Shown piece after piece: positions 36,271 through 44,226 of a stretch of DNA of 64,000 bases. Location: assembly GCF_027568515.1 (NCBI RefSeq), contig NZ_JANKZF010000005.1, positions 124,001 to 188,000 on the forward strand. The letters are read 5' to 3'. How positions within the stretch are numbered: the first letter of the stretch is position 1; the number at the start of each line of letters is the position of its first letter. Position numbers and translations under genes: made by a program. The notes below the pieces were generated by a model, which did not search any database, was not told where the DNA came from, and worked only from the letters and a program-made list of their open reading frames with translations. This DNA is from Arthrobacter sp. HY1533. Its GTDB lineage: Bacteria > Actinomycetota > Actinomycetes > Actinomycetales > Micrococcaceae.

Positions 36271-37173
36271 ATGACCGTGCGTGAGTGGGCGGGAACAGAG
36301 TGGCAAGATTTCTGCATTGAATTGCTTAGAATCCGCTACGACAACCACAACCTCGTGGAAGTGCCTGACCGTCATAACGGTGATCTCGGCTTGGAGGCGT
36401 TCACTCATGACGGCGTAGCTTTCCAGTGCTACGCCGCACAGGAACCACTAAGTACGGCTACACTCTACGAGCATCAACGTGACAAACTCACGACCGATCT
36501 TTCAAAGTTACGGAAGAATCAGTCGAAACTAGAACGAATGTTCAATCAAACCGAGATCCGAAGATACGTTTTTCTCGTACATCGCCATGACTCCAAGGAA
36601 TTGGTCATCCATGCCCAGACAAAGGCCACGGAAGTCAGAACATGGGGATTGTCATTTATCGGCGCGGACTTCGCGATCACAGTTGAAACGGATGACAATT
36701 ACGCCCAGGAACGGGACAGAATGTCCTCAATTCCGGCCCAAATGGTGCAAACTGCGCCTGTCGACCACCAGGTGCTTTCTGATTGGGAGCTTGTAAACCC
36801 AGACCTACTTCAAGATGGTCGCAGAAAACTAACCAATATTGGCATGCGCGGGAGTCACCTAGACAATTATCTCGCACAGTTGTCAGGTATGTACCTTCGG
36901 GGTGAAAACGCACTGGCGGACCTAAGGGCCAAATACCCTTCCGCCTGGTCAGCAATCTCCAAGCTCAAGACCGACAAGGAATCTATGCTCTCCCTAGCCT
37001 ATCCTCCTGACTCAATGACAAGCGGGGCACAGGTTTCGCAAGTTGCGATCGAGCTAGCAAGGGAAATTGCCCGGGATGGAGGCATCCCTGACCGGCTTGC
37101 AACAGAGTTTTCCTGGTGCATGATTGCGGACTGGATTCTTCGTTGTCCACTAGATTTTCCGGAATCAGCATGA
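36271..37173 (+). CDS. Restriction-endonuclease-like protein, putative effector of an ABC-3C-type system
   Basis: The 300-residue protein starts MTVREWAGTEWQDFCIELLR. Residues 10-58 read as a PD-(D/E)XK-type core: a helix with E10 and E17, then NGDLGLEAF with D38, then AFQCYAAQE. The third motif has Q52-C53-Y54 where a typical enzyme has E/Q-x-K, so catalysis may be altered. The rest (about 90-300) is mostly helical. The ATG at 36271 follows AAGGAA; a longer TTG start at 36223 is less likely. The stop overlaps the next start as ATGA. In ABC-3C systems such domains are the proposed effectors. Confidence 0.7.
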   Translation: MTVREWAGTEWQDFCIELLRIRYDNHNLVEVPDRHNGDLGLEAFTHDGVAFQCYAAQEPLSTATLYEHQRDKLTTDLSKLRKNQSKLERMFNQTEIRRYVFLVHRHDSKELVIHAQTKATEVRTWGLSFIGADFAITVETDDNYAQERDRMSSIPAQMVQTAPVDHQVLSDWELVNPDLLQDGRRKLTNIGMRGSHLDNYLAQLSGMYLRGENALADLRAKYPSAWSAISKLKTDKESMLSLAYPPDSMTSGAQVSQVAIELAREIARDGGIPDRLATEFSWCMIADWILRCPLDFPESA

Positions 37174-37652
37174 ATGACATCGAAGCCATGCAGGAACTAT
37201 TTGCCTCTGCACCACCAGCAGTCTTCAGCCGGCGCAATGACGCGATTCCAGGAGATCTGCGAATTGCATGGCGGCTGTGCGTCTTGTCCATTGTGCTGCA
37301 GCGATTCAGAGCCAATAAGTCATCGCTAGAGAATCTGCACACCATGTGGTGGGCTATTAGATCAGATGACACCAGACAGTTACTTCTAAGATGGCTCGAA
37401 GATGACAAGAGACCCGATGAAATTATAGTTCGATTCGATCCATCTTTGTCAGCGACAGTTGATCTGGCACTCGGGTCTGGACTCGTGTATAGAGCAAACA
37501 CCGGCGCCATCGTTCTGCAGCCCTCCGGATTGGCTCTCGCTAATGAAATTTGGGTCGAAGATAATGTTCTCGTCGAAGAAAAGAAATTTCTTTCCAAGCT
37601 ACCTCGAAACCTAACTCAGCGTGGACTTAAGGAACTGACAGAATGGAAATGA
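37170..37652 (+). CDS. Small winged-helix-like protein, putative ABC-3C middle component
   Basis: A 160-residue protein, MNDIEAMQELFASAPPAVFS at the start. The helical N-terminal half (LRIAWRLCVLSIVLQRFR) is followed by a segment GLVYRANTGAIVLQPSGLAL that looks like the strand-turn-strand of a winged helix. It overlaps the endonuclease-like gene by 4 bp and the ATPase gene by 10 bp, so all three are translated as one unit. Size, fold and position fit the MC (middle component) of the ABC-three-component class. The call is by context, not by a family match. Confidence 0.65.
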   Translation: MNDIEAMQELFASAPPAVFSRRNDAIPGDLRIAWRLCVLSIVLQRFRANKSSLENLHTMWWAIRSDDTRQLLLRWLEDDKRPDEIIVRFDPSLSATVDLALGSGLVYRANTGAIVLQPSGLALANEIWVEDNVLVEEKKFLSKLPRNLTQRGLKELTEWK

Positions 37653-39685
37653 AACCTCGGCTCATACTGAGAGCTGTTCGTTTAGATGTTCACACTGCAG
37701 AGGGTAACGTCGGCAGGACAGTTACCTTTCAGCGCGGCCTGAATATACTTCGAGCCGGAAACACGAGTGGAAAATCAACCACAGTTCAAGCCATCATCTA
37801 TGCCCTTGGCCTAGAAGGCATGCTCAGTCCCAAACGCGAAGTTCCACTGCCACACTCAATGACGGACCGAGTGACAGTCGACGGGGTTGACCAACTCGTA
37901 ATTTCGTCATCAGTTTCACTTGAGTTTGAAAACGCGTCAGGCGCAATCGTGACCGCTACACGACAAGTAAAAATCACTGACGTGGATAGCTCGGTAATCA
38001 GCGTCGAGTTCGGCCCAGGAATTACTGAACCAACCGACTATCCAACGAGTGATTATTTCGTACGCAGACCTGGCGCCGCCCAACGAGAGAGTGGATTCCA
38101 TCACTATCTCTCCAATTTCCTCGGATGGAAACTCCCCCAAGTGGCATATATGGATGGCAGTGAGAAGCCTCTGTACAGCGAGTGTATTTTTCCATTTTTT
38201 TATGTCGAACAAAAACATGGATGGTCGGGGTTGCCACCCAGAATACCTACGTACTTTGGAATTCGAGAAGTAGAAAAACGGTCTTTTGAATACATTCTAG
38301 ATCTCGATGTTTTCCAAAGAACCCTGCTGCGTCAGCGCCTGAAATCAAATATGTTGGAAATAGAATCTGCTTGGCAAGTGTCCGTATCAGCACTAAATGT
38401 AACGGCTCGGGCAGCCGGCGTGACAGTTCGCAATGAACCCCGCCGAGTATCCGACTATTTGAATACAAATGCCCCTATATTCACTGCCTTAGCGGCCGGC
38501 GAATGGATCCCCGTGGATGTTGCTCTAGACCGAATTCGACGAGCCCTACACGAGCAAGACCAGAATCATGTGAAGACTGCTGAGGAAGTCGCCCCAGAAC
38601 TCGAGGCGGATCTGCAGGTCGCGGAAGACTCGCTCCGTTTGACCTTGTCCACGCTCACAATCCTTATCGAAGAACGGGTCGTGTTGGCTGAACAAAAACG
38701 GCAGCTTGACTTGCGATTGGATGCACTGAACGAAGACCTTCAGCGGCACAAGGACGCCTCCATGTTGGTACGCCTTGGCGCAAAACATCTGAAGCTACTC
38801 GCCGTAGACCACATCTGCCCAACCTGCCACCAAGATGTAGCCGATGGAATGGACATCTCCAGGCATGTGATGACAACGGAAGAAAATATCGCTTTTATCG
38901 AACGGCAACGTAATACGTTTTTCGCTACAAGTGCCGATACAGCCCGATCAATTCAGTCGCTTCATGATCGAGAAAAAGACTTGCGATTGACACTTTCAAC
39001 GCTCCGCCGTCAAGTGAGGCAGATCAAAGACACCCTAACCGGCCCCAGCGGTGCGCCATCCATTGCTGAAATTTCGAATCGCGCGGCACTTCAGGATCAA
39101 TTGGATAGGCTGGTGGCAAATGAGAGAACACTTGAACAACACAGAGAGGCACTCCAAGCCCTGGCAGTCAGTCACAGGGAGCAGGCTTTATTGCTCGCAG
39201 GCGTCGCCAATTCAACACTTTCAGATAATGATAACCGAAAGCTGAACAGTGTTGAGCAGCATCTCCGTCGGCAGCTCCATCGCTATCAATTTGATTCCTT
39301 ACGTCCGGAAGATGTAGAAATTAATCGTGAGACATATCGCCCCAGCCACGAGGGTTACGAGTTAGGATTCGATATTTCTGCCAGCGACATGATTCGCGTC
39401 ATCTGGTCCTATCTAATATCTGTCCTTCGTGTCGGCGAAGAGCATGATGGAAATCATCTGGGCTTACTAATATTCGACGAGCCGAAGCAGCAAGAAACCG
39501 CTCAGGATAGCTACCGCCAACTACTCCAGGAAGCTGCCGAGCAGGGCCAACGCGGGTCGCAAATCATAATTGCCACAAGCGAGGATATTGAGTCACTAAC
39601 GGAAATGCTTAGGGGCACATATTACAAGTTGATTCACATTCCTGAAGGGGAGAAGATACTTACTCCAGTCCGAAAAGCAGACTAG
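37643..39685 (+). CDS. Rad50/SMC-like ATPase with CPTC zinc hook, ABC-3C-type
   Basis: A 680-residue ABC-type ATPase. The P-loop is AGNTSGKST (residues 38-46, K44), with Ala at the usual first Gly. Walker B is LGLLIFDEPK with D612-E613. Two coiled-coil stretches (about 300-385 and 410-540) flank CPTC (C392-C395), the zinc-hook signature of Rad50-like proteins. A final switch-type segment IIIATSEDIESL replaces the H-loop. The arms are much shorter than in Rad50. It is the last gene of the three-gene overlapping operon, and is the core subunit expected of ABC-3C conflict systems. Confidence 0.85.
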   Translation: MEMKPRLILRAVRLDVHTAEGNVGRTVTFQRGLNILRAGNTSGKSTTVQAIIYALGLEGMLSPKREVPLPHSMTDRVTVDGVDQLVISSSVSLEFENASGAIVTATRQVKITDVDSSVISVEFGPGITEPTDYPTSDYFVRRPGAAQRESGFHHYLSNFLGWKLPQVAYMDGSEKPLYSECIFPFFYVEQKHGWSGLPPRIPTYFGIREVEKRSFEYILDLDVFQRTLLRQRLKSNMLEIESAWQVSVSALNVTARAAGVTVRNEPRRVSDYLNTNAPIFTALAAGEWIPVDVALDRIRRALHEQDQNHVKTAEEVAPELEADLQVAEDSLRLTLSTLTILIEERVVLAEQKRQLDLRLDALNEDLQRHKDASMLVRLGAKHLKLLAVDHICPTCHQDVADGMDISRHVMTTEENIAFIERQRNTFFATSADTARSIQSLHDREKDLRLTLSTLRRQVRQIKDTLTGPSGAPSIAEISNRAALQDQLDRLVANERTLEQHREALQALAVSHREQALLLAGVANSTLSDNDNRKLNSVEQHLRRQLHRYQFDSLRPEDVEINRETYRPSHEGYELGFDISASDMIRVIWSYLISVLRVGEEHDGNHLGLLIFDEPKQQETAQDSYRQLLQEAAEQGQRGSQIIIATSEDIESLTEMLRGTYYKLIHIPEGEKILTPVRKAD

Positions 39686-40540
39686 CTGGATTTAGTATAC
39701 GAACAGACCCCTTCTTCCACTATGTTGGCAACTGTCTATTTGATCGTCATCTAATTGATAGCGACACGATATTCCTCTGAGTTAATTATTCTTGGTGATG
39801 TTTTCTGGGTCGACCATTGGTGTATTCAAAGCTGGGTGGCGGCGACAACTGTGAAACCTACTCTAGTCTTTCGAGGTGTCCAGATGCCTGCAAAGAGAAC
39901 TAAGCGTCAGGGCTGACTCAATATCTTGAGGATCCTGCTCATCGATGATTGGTAGTTGTCTTCTACGGTCGTGTACCGCCTTCAAACAGGACAATTCATC
40001 GCGTCACTTGGTTTCTGCCAATTCGCGTCGAGACCGCCTAAGTCCATGACGATCCGTCCTCCGTTCAAGGCACGCAATTTCAGACCACCAAACGTCAGCC
40101 ATGCCGGTCCACGCTGCCACTATTGAAGAAGGGGCCTTCCGCTGGCTCAGTCCCGTGCTGCCCATTTCTGCACACGTCTTGCATCTAGGCGGCGACCACA
40201 ACCTCTGCCCCAGTTCCATGCTGTCTACCTCGCCCGCTATGACGGTTCTCGAGCCCCATAAATACCACCGTCCCATTCCTTGCCCAGCAGCCTGCTGCGC
40301 ACAGAATAAGACGTGGAGCACCAAATCAATGGCCAGCACCGCACGCTGGCACAGCAGGCACAGCAGGCACAGCAGGCAGTCCGGCAGCGTTCCAGAGGCA
40401 TCACTAGTCCCAACTGCGGGCGCGGCCAAGCCAACTCGGGCCAAGTTCAAAGCGATCCGTTTCCGTGTCGCTGGACCCAAAATAGGTAAGGAAAAACCCC
40501 TCCGACCGGGCGTTTGGCCTAGTCGGAGGGGGTCATTGAA
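39686..40540. other. 855-bp gene-free segment next to tRNA-Ala
   Basis: No convincing gene is found on either strand. Open frames here (for example minus 40004-40480, plus 40101-40550) have poor composition and encode low-complexity CLLCLLCLLC or HSRHSRHS from a 9-bp repeat GCACAGCAG (about 40350-40376). A short minus-strand frame below 40000 (reading AVHDRRRQLPIIDEQDPQDI) might be a gene remnant. A hairpin AAAACCCC...GGGG (about 40490-40530) precedes the tRNA end. The segment is where an integrase would be expected. Confidence 0.6.
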
Positions 40541-40575
40541 GTGGAGCTAAGGAGATTCGAACTCCTGACCTCTTC
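40541..40575. repeat. Right direct repeat of the island (tRNA 3' end)
   Basis: Identical over 35 bp to 35149-35183. It is contained in the intact tRNA-Ala gene apart from its first base, so integration kept the tRNA functional. Confidence 0.92.
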
Positions 40576-40614
40576 GATGCGAACGAAGCGCGCTACCAAC
40601 TGCGCCATAGCCCC
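40542..40614 (-). tRNA. tRNA-Ala (anticodon CGC)
   Basis: The minus strand folds as a full 73-nt cloverleaf: acceptor GGGGCTA with TAGCTCC and discriminator A, D arm GCGCAGTTGGTAGCGC, anticodon stem CTTCG/CGAAG around loop TTCGCAT with CGC, and T arm CAGGAGTTCGAATCTCC. A G-U pair occurs in the acceptor stem. CCA is not encoded. It is the integration target of the island. Confidence 0.96.
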
Positions 40615-40703
40615 ATGGCGATACGTGCACCGCCATTTTTTACAGCGTAAACCCGCAGCCGCCCGGATTCCAAAACCCGGCCCGCGTGTTGCGAAAGCTG
40701 CCG

Positions 40704-41495
40704 TCAGGCTCCCGCGCGGACCTTAAGCCAGGCACCAAATGTTTCCTGCCCCACGGCGTGTTCCGGCACCAGGTTCTTGCCAGCCCGAAGGAACGCGCCG
40801 AAGGATCCTGGCAGGGGCATGGCCGCCACAACGGCTCCGCTGCCGGTTGCGGCCTTCCATTCCAGTGCCAGTTCCTTCATGGTCTTGGCCTCGGGGCCAC
40901 CAACAATGACGCTTCGGGACGCGCCGCGTCCGTCCCCACCTGGCTGGGCTTCCTCCACGAGCGTCCTGGCCACATCCGCCGTCGAAACGGGCTGGAATGA
41001 GACGCCGTTGAATGCCGGGATGACACCCACCTTTGCCCCGGTGCCGAAGACCCCTGCCACCAGGTTGTGGAACTGCGTGGCGTACACAACCGAGGTGGCC
41101 ATGGAGGACTTCTCGTAGCTCAAAGCCCGGGCCGCCTGGGCCTGGTAGTAGCCCATGGGGCACTCCCCCGCCCGCACAATGGTGAGCAGGACGCAACGCC
41201 GCACCCCGGCCTGGGCCGCGGCCGCAAGCACAGCAACCGACATGACCGGCAGCGACCGCAGGGCGGCACCGGAACGGGCGTCCATGGTTTCAATGAGGGC
41301 GTCCACACCCTCCAGGGCGGCGGCAACCCCCGCGCCGGTGCGGAAGTCGACCCGTAGGTACTCGGCACCAGGCACCCGTTTTTCGGCAGCGGGCAGGTGG
41401 CGGCTCAGCGAACGCACCCGGTGCCCGCAGGCAACGGCCTCTTCCACCACGGCCCGTCCGGCCAGTCCGGTCCCGCCGGCGACAGCAATCATCAT
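40704..41495 (-). CDS. NAD(P)-binding NmrA/atypical SDR family protein
   Basis: A 263-residue Rossmann-fold protein starting MMIAVAGGTGLAGRAVVEEA, with the atypical short-chain dehydrogenase glycine motif GGTGLAG. The classical YxxxK is not obvious, though YYQAQAARA stands near its place. Similar proteins act as NmrA-like redox sensors or nucleotide-sugar epimerase relatives. It stands alone between the tRNA and the next terminator; no substrate can be named. Confidence 0.85.
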   Translation of the reverse strand: MMIAVAGGTGLAGRAVVEEAVACGHRVRSLSRHLPAAEKRVPGAEYLRVDFRTGAGVAAALEGVDALIETMDARSGAALRSLPVMSVAVLAAAAQAGVRRCVLLTIVRAGECPMGYYQAQAARALSYEKSSMATSVVYATQFHNLVAGVFGTGAKVGVIPAFNGVSFQPVSTADVARTLVEEAQPGGDGRGASRSVIVGGPEAKTMKELALEWKAATGSGAVVAAMPLPGSFGAFLRAGKNLVPEHAVGQETFGAWLKVRAGA

Positions 41496-41561
41496 GCGTT
41501 CACCCTACTCCGCCCCGCAAGATGGTTGCCCGTACGCCAAAGGTCCGTCGGCAGGGCAGCA

Positions 41562-41591
41562 AAAAGCCGGGCCCTGCGGGGCCCGGCTTTT
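41562..41591 (-). terminator. Bidirectional Rho-independent terminator
   Basis: AAAAGCCGGGCCC-TGCG-GGGCCCGGCTTTT is a perfect 13-bp stem with 4-nt loop. It lies 11 nt after the stop of the minus-strand membrane protein gene (41603-42424). Confidence 0.92.
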
Positions 41592-41602
41592 GGCAAAAGT
41601 GT

Positions 41603-42424
41603 TTATGCGCGGCGGCGCTGGAGGACGTCATCCAGGTTGTTCAGCGCGTAGCTTCCGCGCTCCGAAGCCGGAACAGCAAGCTTGGCGGCCGGAGCCTTGG
41701 CCACGGCCGCTGCGCCCTCGAGTCCTTCGACATCCGGCACGGCGGCAACGCCCTCGCGGCCTGTGGCAACGCCAATGCCGGCCTGGTCGGCCTTGATGGA
41801 GGTGCCTGCGGACTTGGGCGCGGCGGGCAGGTTCAGCGGCTTCTCCAGGGAGAGCGCCTTGGCTGCCTTGACGTAGTTGGGGACGGGGACCTCAACGGGT
41901 TCCCAGGTTTCCGCTTCCAGCTCCGATTCGCCCAGGGTCTGGGTGTGCGCCAGCTTTGCGTCCGCGGTTCCCTTGGCGGCAACACGCATGGCAGCTGCGC
42001 GCAATTCCCCCGCCGTCAGCGGTTTCTGCACGGGTGCCGGCTCGGCGCCTTCGGCGCGGTCAAACAGCTCCGTCTCCCTCGGTTCCACGGCGGGAGCCTG
42101 CGAAACCGTGGCAGCCTGCTGCGCCGTCGTGCGTGCAGCAAGGCGCGCAGCCCGGCGTGCGGACTGGTCGCGAATGGCCAGAACGCGGAGGCCGCCAACC
42201 ACGGCGGCAAAGATGGCCAGCGAGGTCCAGGCAACGCCTGCCGACGCCAGCGAAAAAACGCTCAGTGCCCCGGAAATGCCTGCAACAAGCAACGCAAGAA
42301 GGCCCACGAGTGCCATGGATGTGCGTCCCCAGCGAATTCTCAGGGGGTATTCAGCTGCCGAGGGCACGGCCGTTGAGGGTCCCGGCCCCACATGGGTGTG
42401 GGCGTCGGAAGTGGTGCTTTCCAT
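41603..42424 (-). CDS. Two-helix membrane protein of unknown function
   Basis: The 273-residue protein has a polar N-terminus with histidines, two hydrophobic helices (about 37-57 and 65-80: ALVGLLALLVAGISGALSVF, then VAWTSLAIFAAVVGGLRVLA), a basic Arg/Ala-rich helix and a long Ala/Glu/Pro-rich tail. It ends SERGSYALNNLDDVLQRRRA, which looks conserved and could be a binding peptide. ATG follows GGAGA at good spacing. Likely a cytoplasmic-tail membrane protein; role unknown. Confidence 0.75.
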   Translation of the reverse strand: MESTTSDAHTHVGPGPSTAVPSAAEYPLRIRWGRTSMALVGLLALLVAGISGALSVFSLASAGVAWTSLAIFAAVVGGLRVLAIRDQSARRAARLAARTTAQQAATVSQAPAVEPRETELFDRAEGAEPAPVQKPLTAGELRAAAMRVAAKGTADAKLAHTQTLGESELEAETWEPVEVPVPNYVKAAKALSLEKPLNLPAAPKSAGTSIKADQAGIGVATGREGVAAVPDVEGLEGAAAVAKAPAAKLAVPASERGSYALNNLDDVLQRRRA

Positions 42425-42611
42425 TGACGTCTCCTGCAACTGCTGGATTGGCTGGGCTGGCGCTGCGTGTCCTGCCACATTTCAACCCTAGAGGGGAAAC
42501 ATGCCGCCTCTGGCATTACTGGCGGTGTGTCGTGAGCTAGAGGAAGAAATCAGCCAATTGGCCAGCCGCGCCGGGTCCGGCGCTTGGTCCGCAGCTTGGT
42601 CCGCAGACACC

Positions 42612-43223
42612 CTAGCGGCGGGCCAGCCACCGCTGCAGGACACCTTCCGGCACCTCTTCACTTGTCAGTGCGAAGCTGCGGTGGTCGGCCCAGGCGCCGT
42701 TGATGTGCAGGTAGCGCGGGCGCAGGCCCTCGTCGCGGAAGCCCAGCTTCTCCACCACGCGCAGGCTTGCAGCGTTTTCCGGGCGGATGTTGATTTCCAT
42801 GCGGTGCAGGCCCAGCTGGCGGAAGCAGTGGTCGGTGGCCATGGCCACGGCCGTGGGGGCAATGCCACGCCCGGCCCGGCCCTGGTCAACCCAGTAGCCC
42901 AGCGTGGCCGACATCGCCGAACCCCACATGATCGAGGAAACCGTCAGCTGCCCCACAATCACGGGCTTTCGCTGGGACGGAACCCGTTCGGTGATGATGA
43001 ACGGCAGCGCCGACGCTTCCCTGGCCTGGCGGTTCAACACCCGGACCATGCCCCCGTAGCTGGGCAGCTCGCCCTGGCTTGACGGGTTGCTGGCCTCCCA
43101 CGGCTGCAGCCAGGCGGAGTTACGGGCGCGCACGCGCGTCCATTCCGCCTTGTCGCGGAGCTTGATGGGGCGCAGGACCAAATCGCCGCATTCCAAGGTC
43201 ACCGGCCAGATGGCCTGCCCCCA
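42612..43223 (-). CDS. RimJ-type GNAT acetyltransferase
   Basis: A 203-residue N-acetyltransferase: WPVTLECGDLVLRPIKLRDK at the start, IVGQLTVSSIMWGSAMSATL in the core, GYWVDQGRAGRGIAPTAVAM for acetyl-CoA binding, and IRPENAASLRVVEKLGFRDE near the end. These match ribosomal-protein-alanine acetyltransferases such as RimJ. GTG at 43223 follows AAGG and lies 8 bp after galU; the longer frame would overlap galU. The galU-rimJ order suggests one transcript. Confidence 0.88.
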   Translation of the reverse strand, partial: WGQAIWPVTLECGDLVLRPIKLRDKAEWTRVRARNSAWLQPWEASNPSSQGELPSYGGMVRVLNRQAREASALPFIITERVPSQRKPVIVGQLTVSSIMWGSAMSATLGYWVDQGRAGRGIAPTAVAMATDHCFRQLGLHRMEINIRPENAASLRVVEKLGFRDEGLRPRYLHINGAWADHRSFALTSEEVPEGVLQRWLARR

Positions 43224-43230
43224 CACGAAA

Positions 43231-44133
43231 TTAGACCTTGAGGTCGGCTGTGAACTCGCCCAGCCAGTCACGCAGGTCCGAGCCGAGCTCTTCGTTTTCG
43301 CAGGCCAAGGTGACCACTGCCTTGAGGTAGCTCAGCTTGTCGCCGGTGTCGTAGCGGCGGCCGGAGAACACCACGCCGTACACGCCGCCGCCTTCACCCT
43401 CCATGGTGGCCAGGGTCTGCAGCGCATCGGTCAGCTGGATTTCATTGCCACGGCCCGGAGGCGTGTTTTCCAGGACCTCGAACACGGCCGGGTGCAGCAC
43501 GTAGCGGCCAATGACGGCCAGGTTCGACGGCGCATCCTCCACGGCGGGCTTCTCCACCAGGTGGTTGACGCGGACATAGTCCTCGCCCTCGATAACAGTC
43601 ATGTCGGCGCAGCCGTAGGCGGAAATCTTGTCCTGGGGAACCTCGATGAGGGCCACGACGGAGCCGCCGGTGCGCTCCTGCACCTGGATCATGGTGGTCA
43701 GGAGTTCATCGCGCTCGTCAATGAGGTCATCACCGAGCAGCACGGCGAAGGGCTCATCGCCCACGTGGGTCTTGGCACGCAGCACTGCGTGGCCAAGTCC
43801 CTTCGGGTCGCCCTGGCGGACGTAGTGGATCTCGCCCAGGTCGGTGGCGTGCTGGACGGCGGCGAGGCGGTCCGTGTCACCCTTGTCCTGGAGCAGCTGC
43901 TCCGTGACGGGGACGCGGTCAAAGTGGTCCTCGAGTGCCCGCTTGTTGCGTCCGGTGATCATCAGGACGTCGGTCAGGCCGGCGCTGACGGCTTCCTGGA
44001 CCACGTATTGAATGGCGGGCTTGTCCACCACGGGCAGCATTTCCTTGGGCATCGCCTTGGTGGCGGGGAGGAAACGGGTTCCCAAACCGGCTGCGGGGAT
44101 TACCGCCTTGCGTACATGCTTTGCAGAAGTCAT
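43231..44133 (-). CDS. galU: UTP-glucose-1-phosphate uridylyltransferase
   Basis: This enzyme makes UDP-glucose for cell wall and capsule sugars. The 300-residue protein has the nucleotidyl transferase signature AAGLGTRFLPATKAMPKEML and substrate motifs VLLGDDLID, YGCADMTV and LVEKPAVEDAPSNLAVIGRY. Length is standard. It is divergent from the cyclo-ligase gene and followed closely by a RimJ-type gene. Confidence 0.96.
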   Translation of the reverse strand: MTSAKHVRKAVIPAAGLGTRFLPATKAMPKEMLPVVDKPAIQYVVQEAVSAGLTDVLMITGRNKRALEDHFDRVPVTEQLLQDKGDTDRLAAVQHATDLGEIHYVRQGDPKGLGHAVLRAKTHVGDEPFAVLLGDDLIDERDELLTTMIQVQERTGGSVVALIEVPQDKISAYGCADMTVIEGEDYVRVNHLVEKPAVEDAPSNLAVIGRYVLHPAVFEVLENTPPGRGNEIQLTDALQTLATMEGEGGGVYGVVFSGRRYDTGDKLSYLKAVVTLACENEELGSDLRDWLGEFTADLKV

Positions 44134-44226
44134 GCCCCAAGGGTAGCTGAACGGCTGCGGAAACCCGGGATATTGTTAGCTGCACTACATATGCACACGA
44201 CATGTACGCACTGTGGACGGGACAAC

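Larger units (their letters stand above)
35149..40575. mobile_element. 5.4-kb genomic island at tRNA-Ala(CGC) carrying an ABC-3C-like system
   Basis: The island lies between two identical 35-bp repeats, the right one being the 3' end of intact tRNA-Ala. From about 35200 to 40100 the DNA is visibly AT-richer than both flanks and codon use is relaxed, showing foreign origin. It carries four plus-strand genes: a membrane protein, a restriction-endonuclease-like protein, a small putative winged-helix protein and a Rad50-like ATPase. No integrase or excisionase frame is seen. The 855 bp next to the tRNA, where an integrase would normally lie, has no convincing gene. Confidence 0.88.

Noticed and set aside
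39686-40540. Integrase gene beside tRNA-Ala
   Set aside because: No tyrosine or serine recombinase motifs were found in any frame read by eye.
40004-40550. Overlapping 150-residue frames on both strands near the tRNA
   Set aside because: They encode low-complexity CLLC and HSR runs from a 9-bp repeat, lack good starts and show no recognisable domain.
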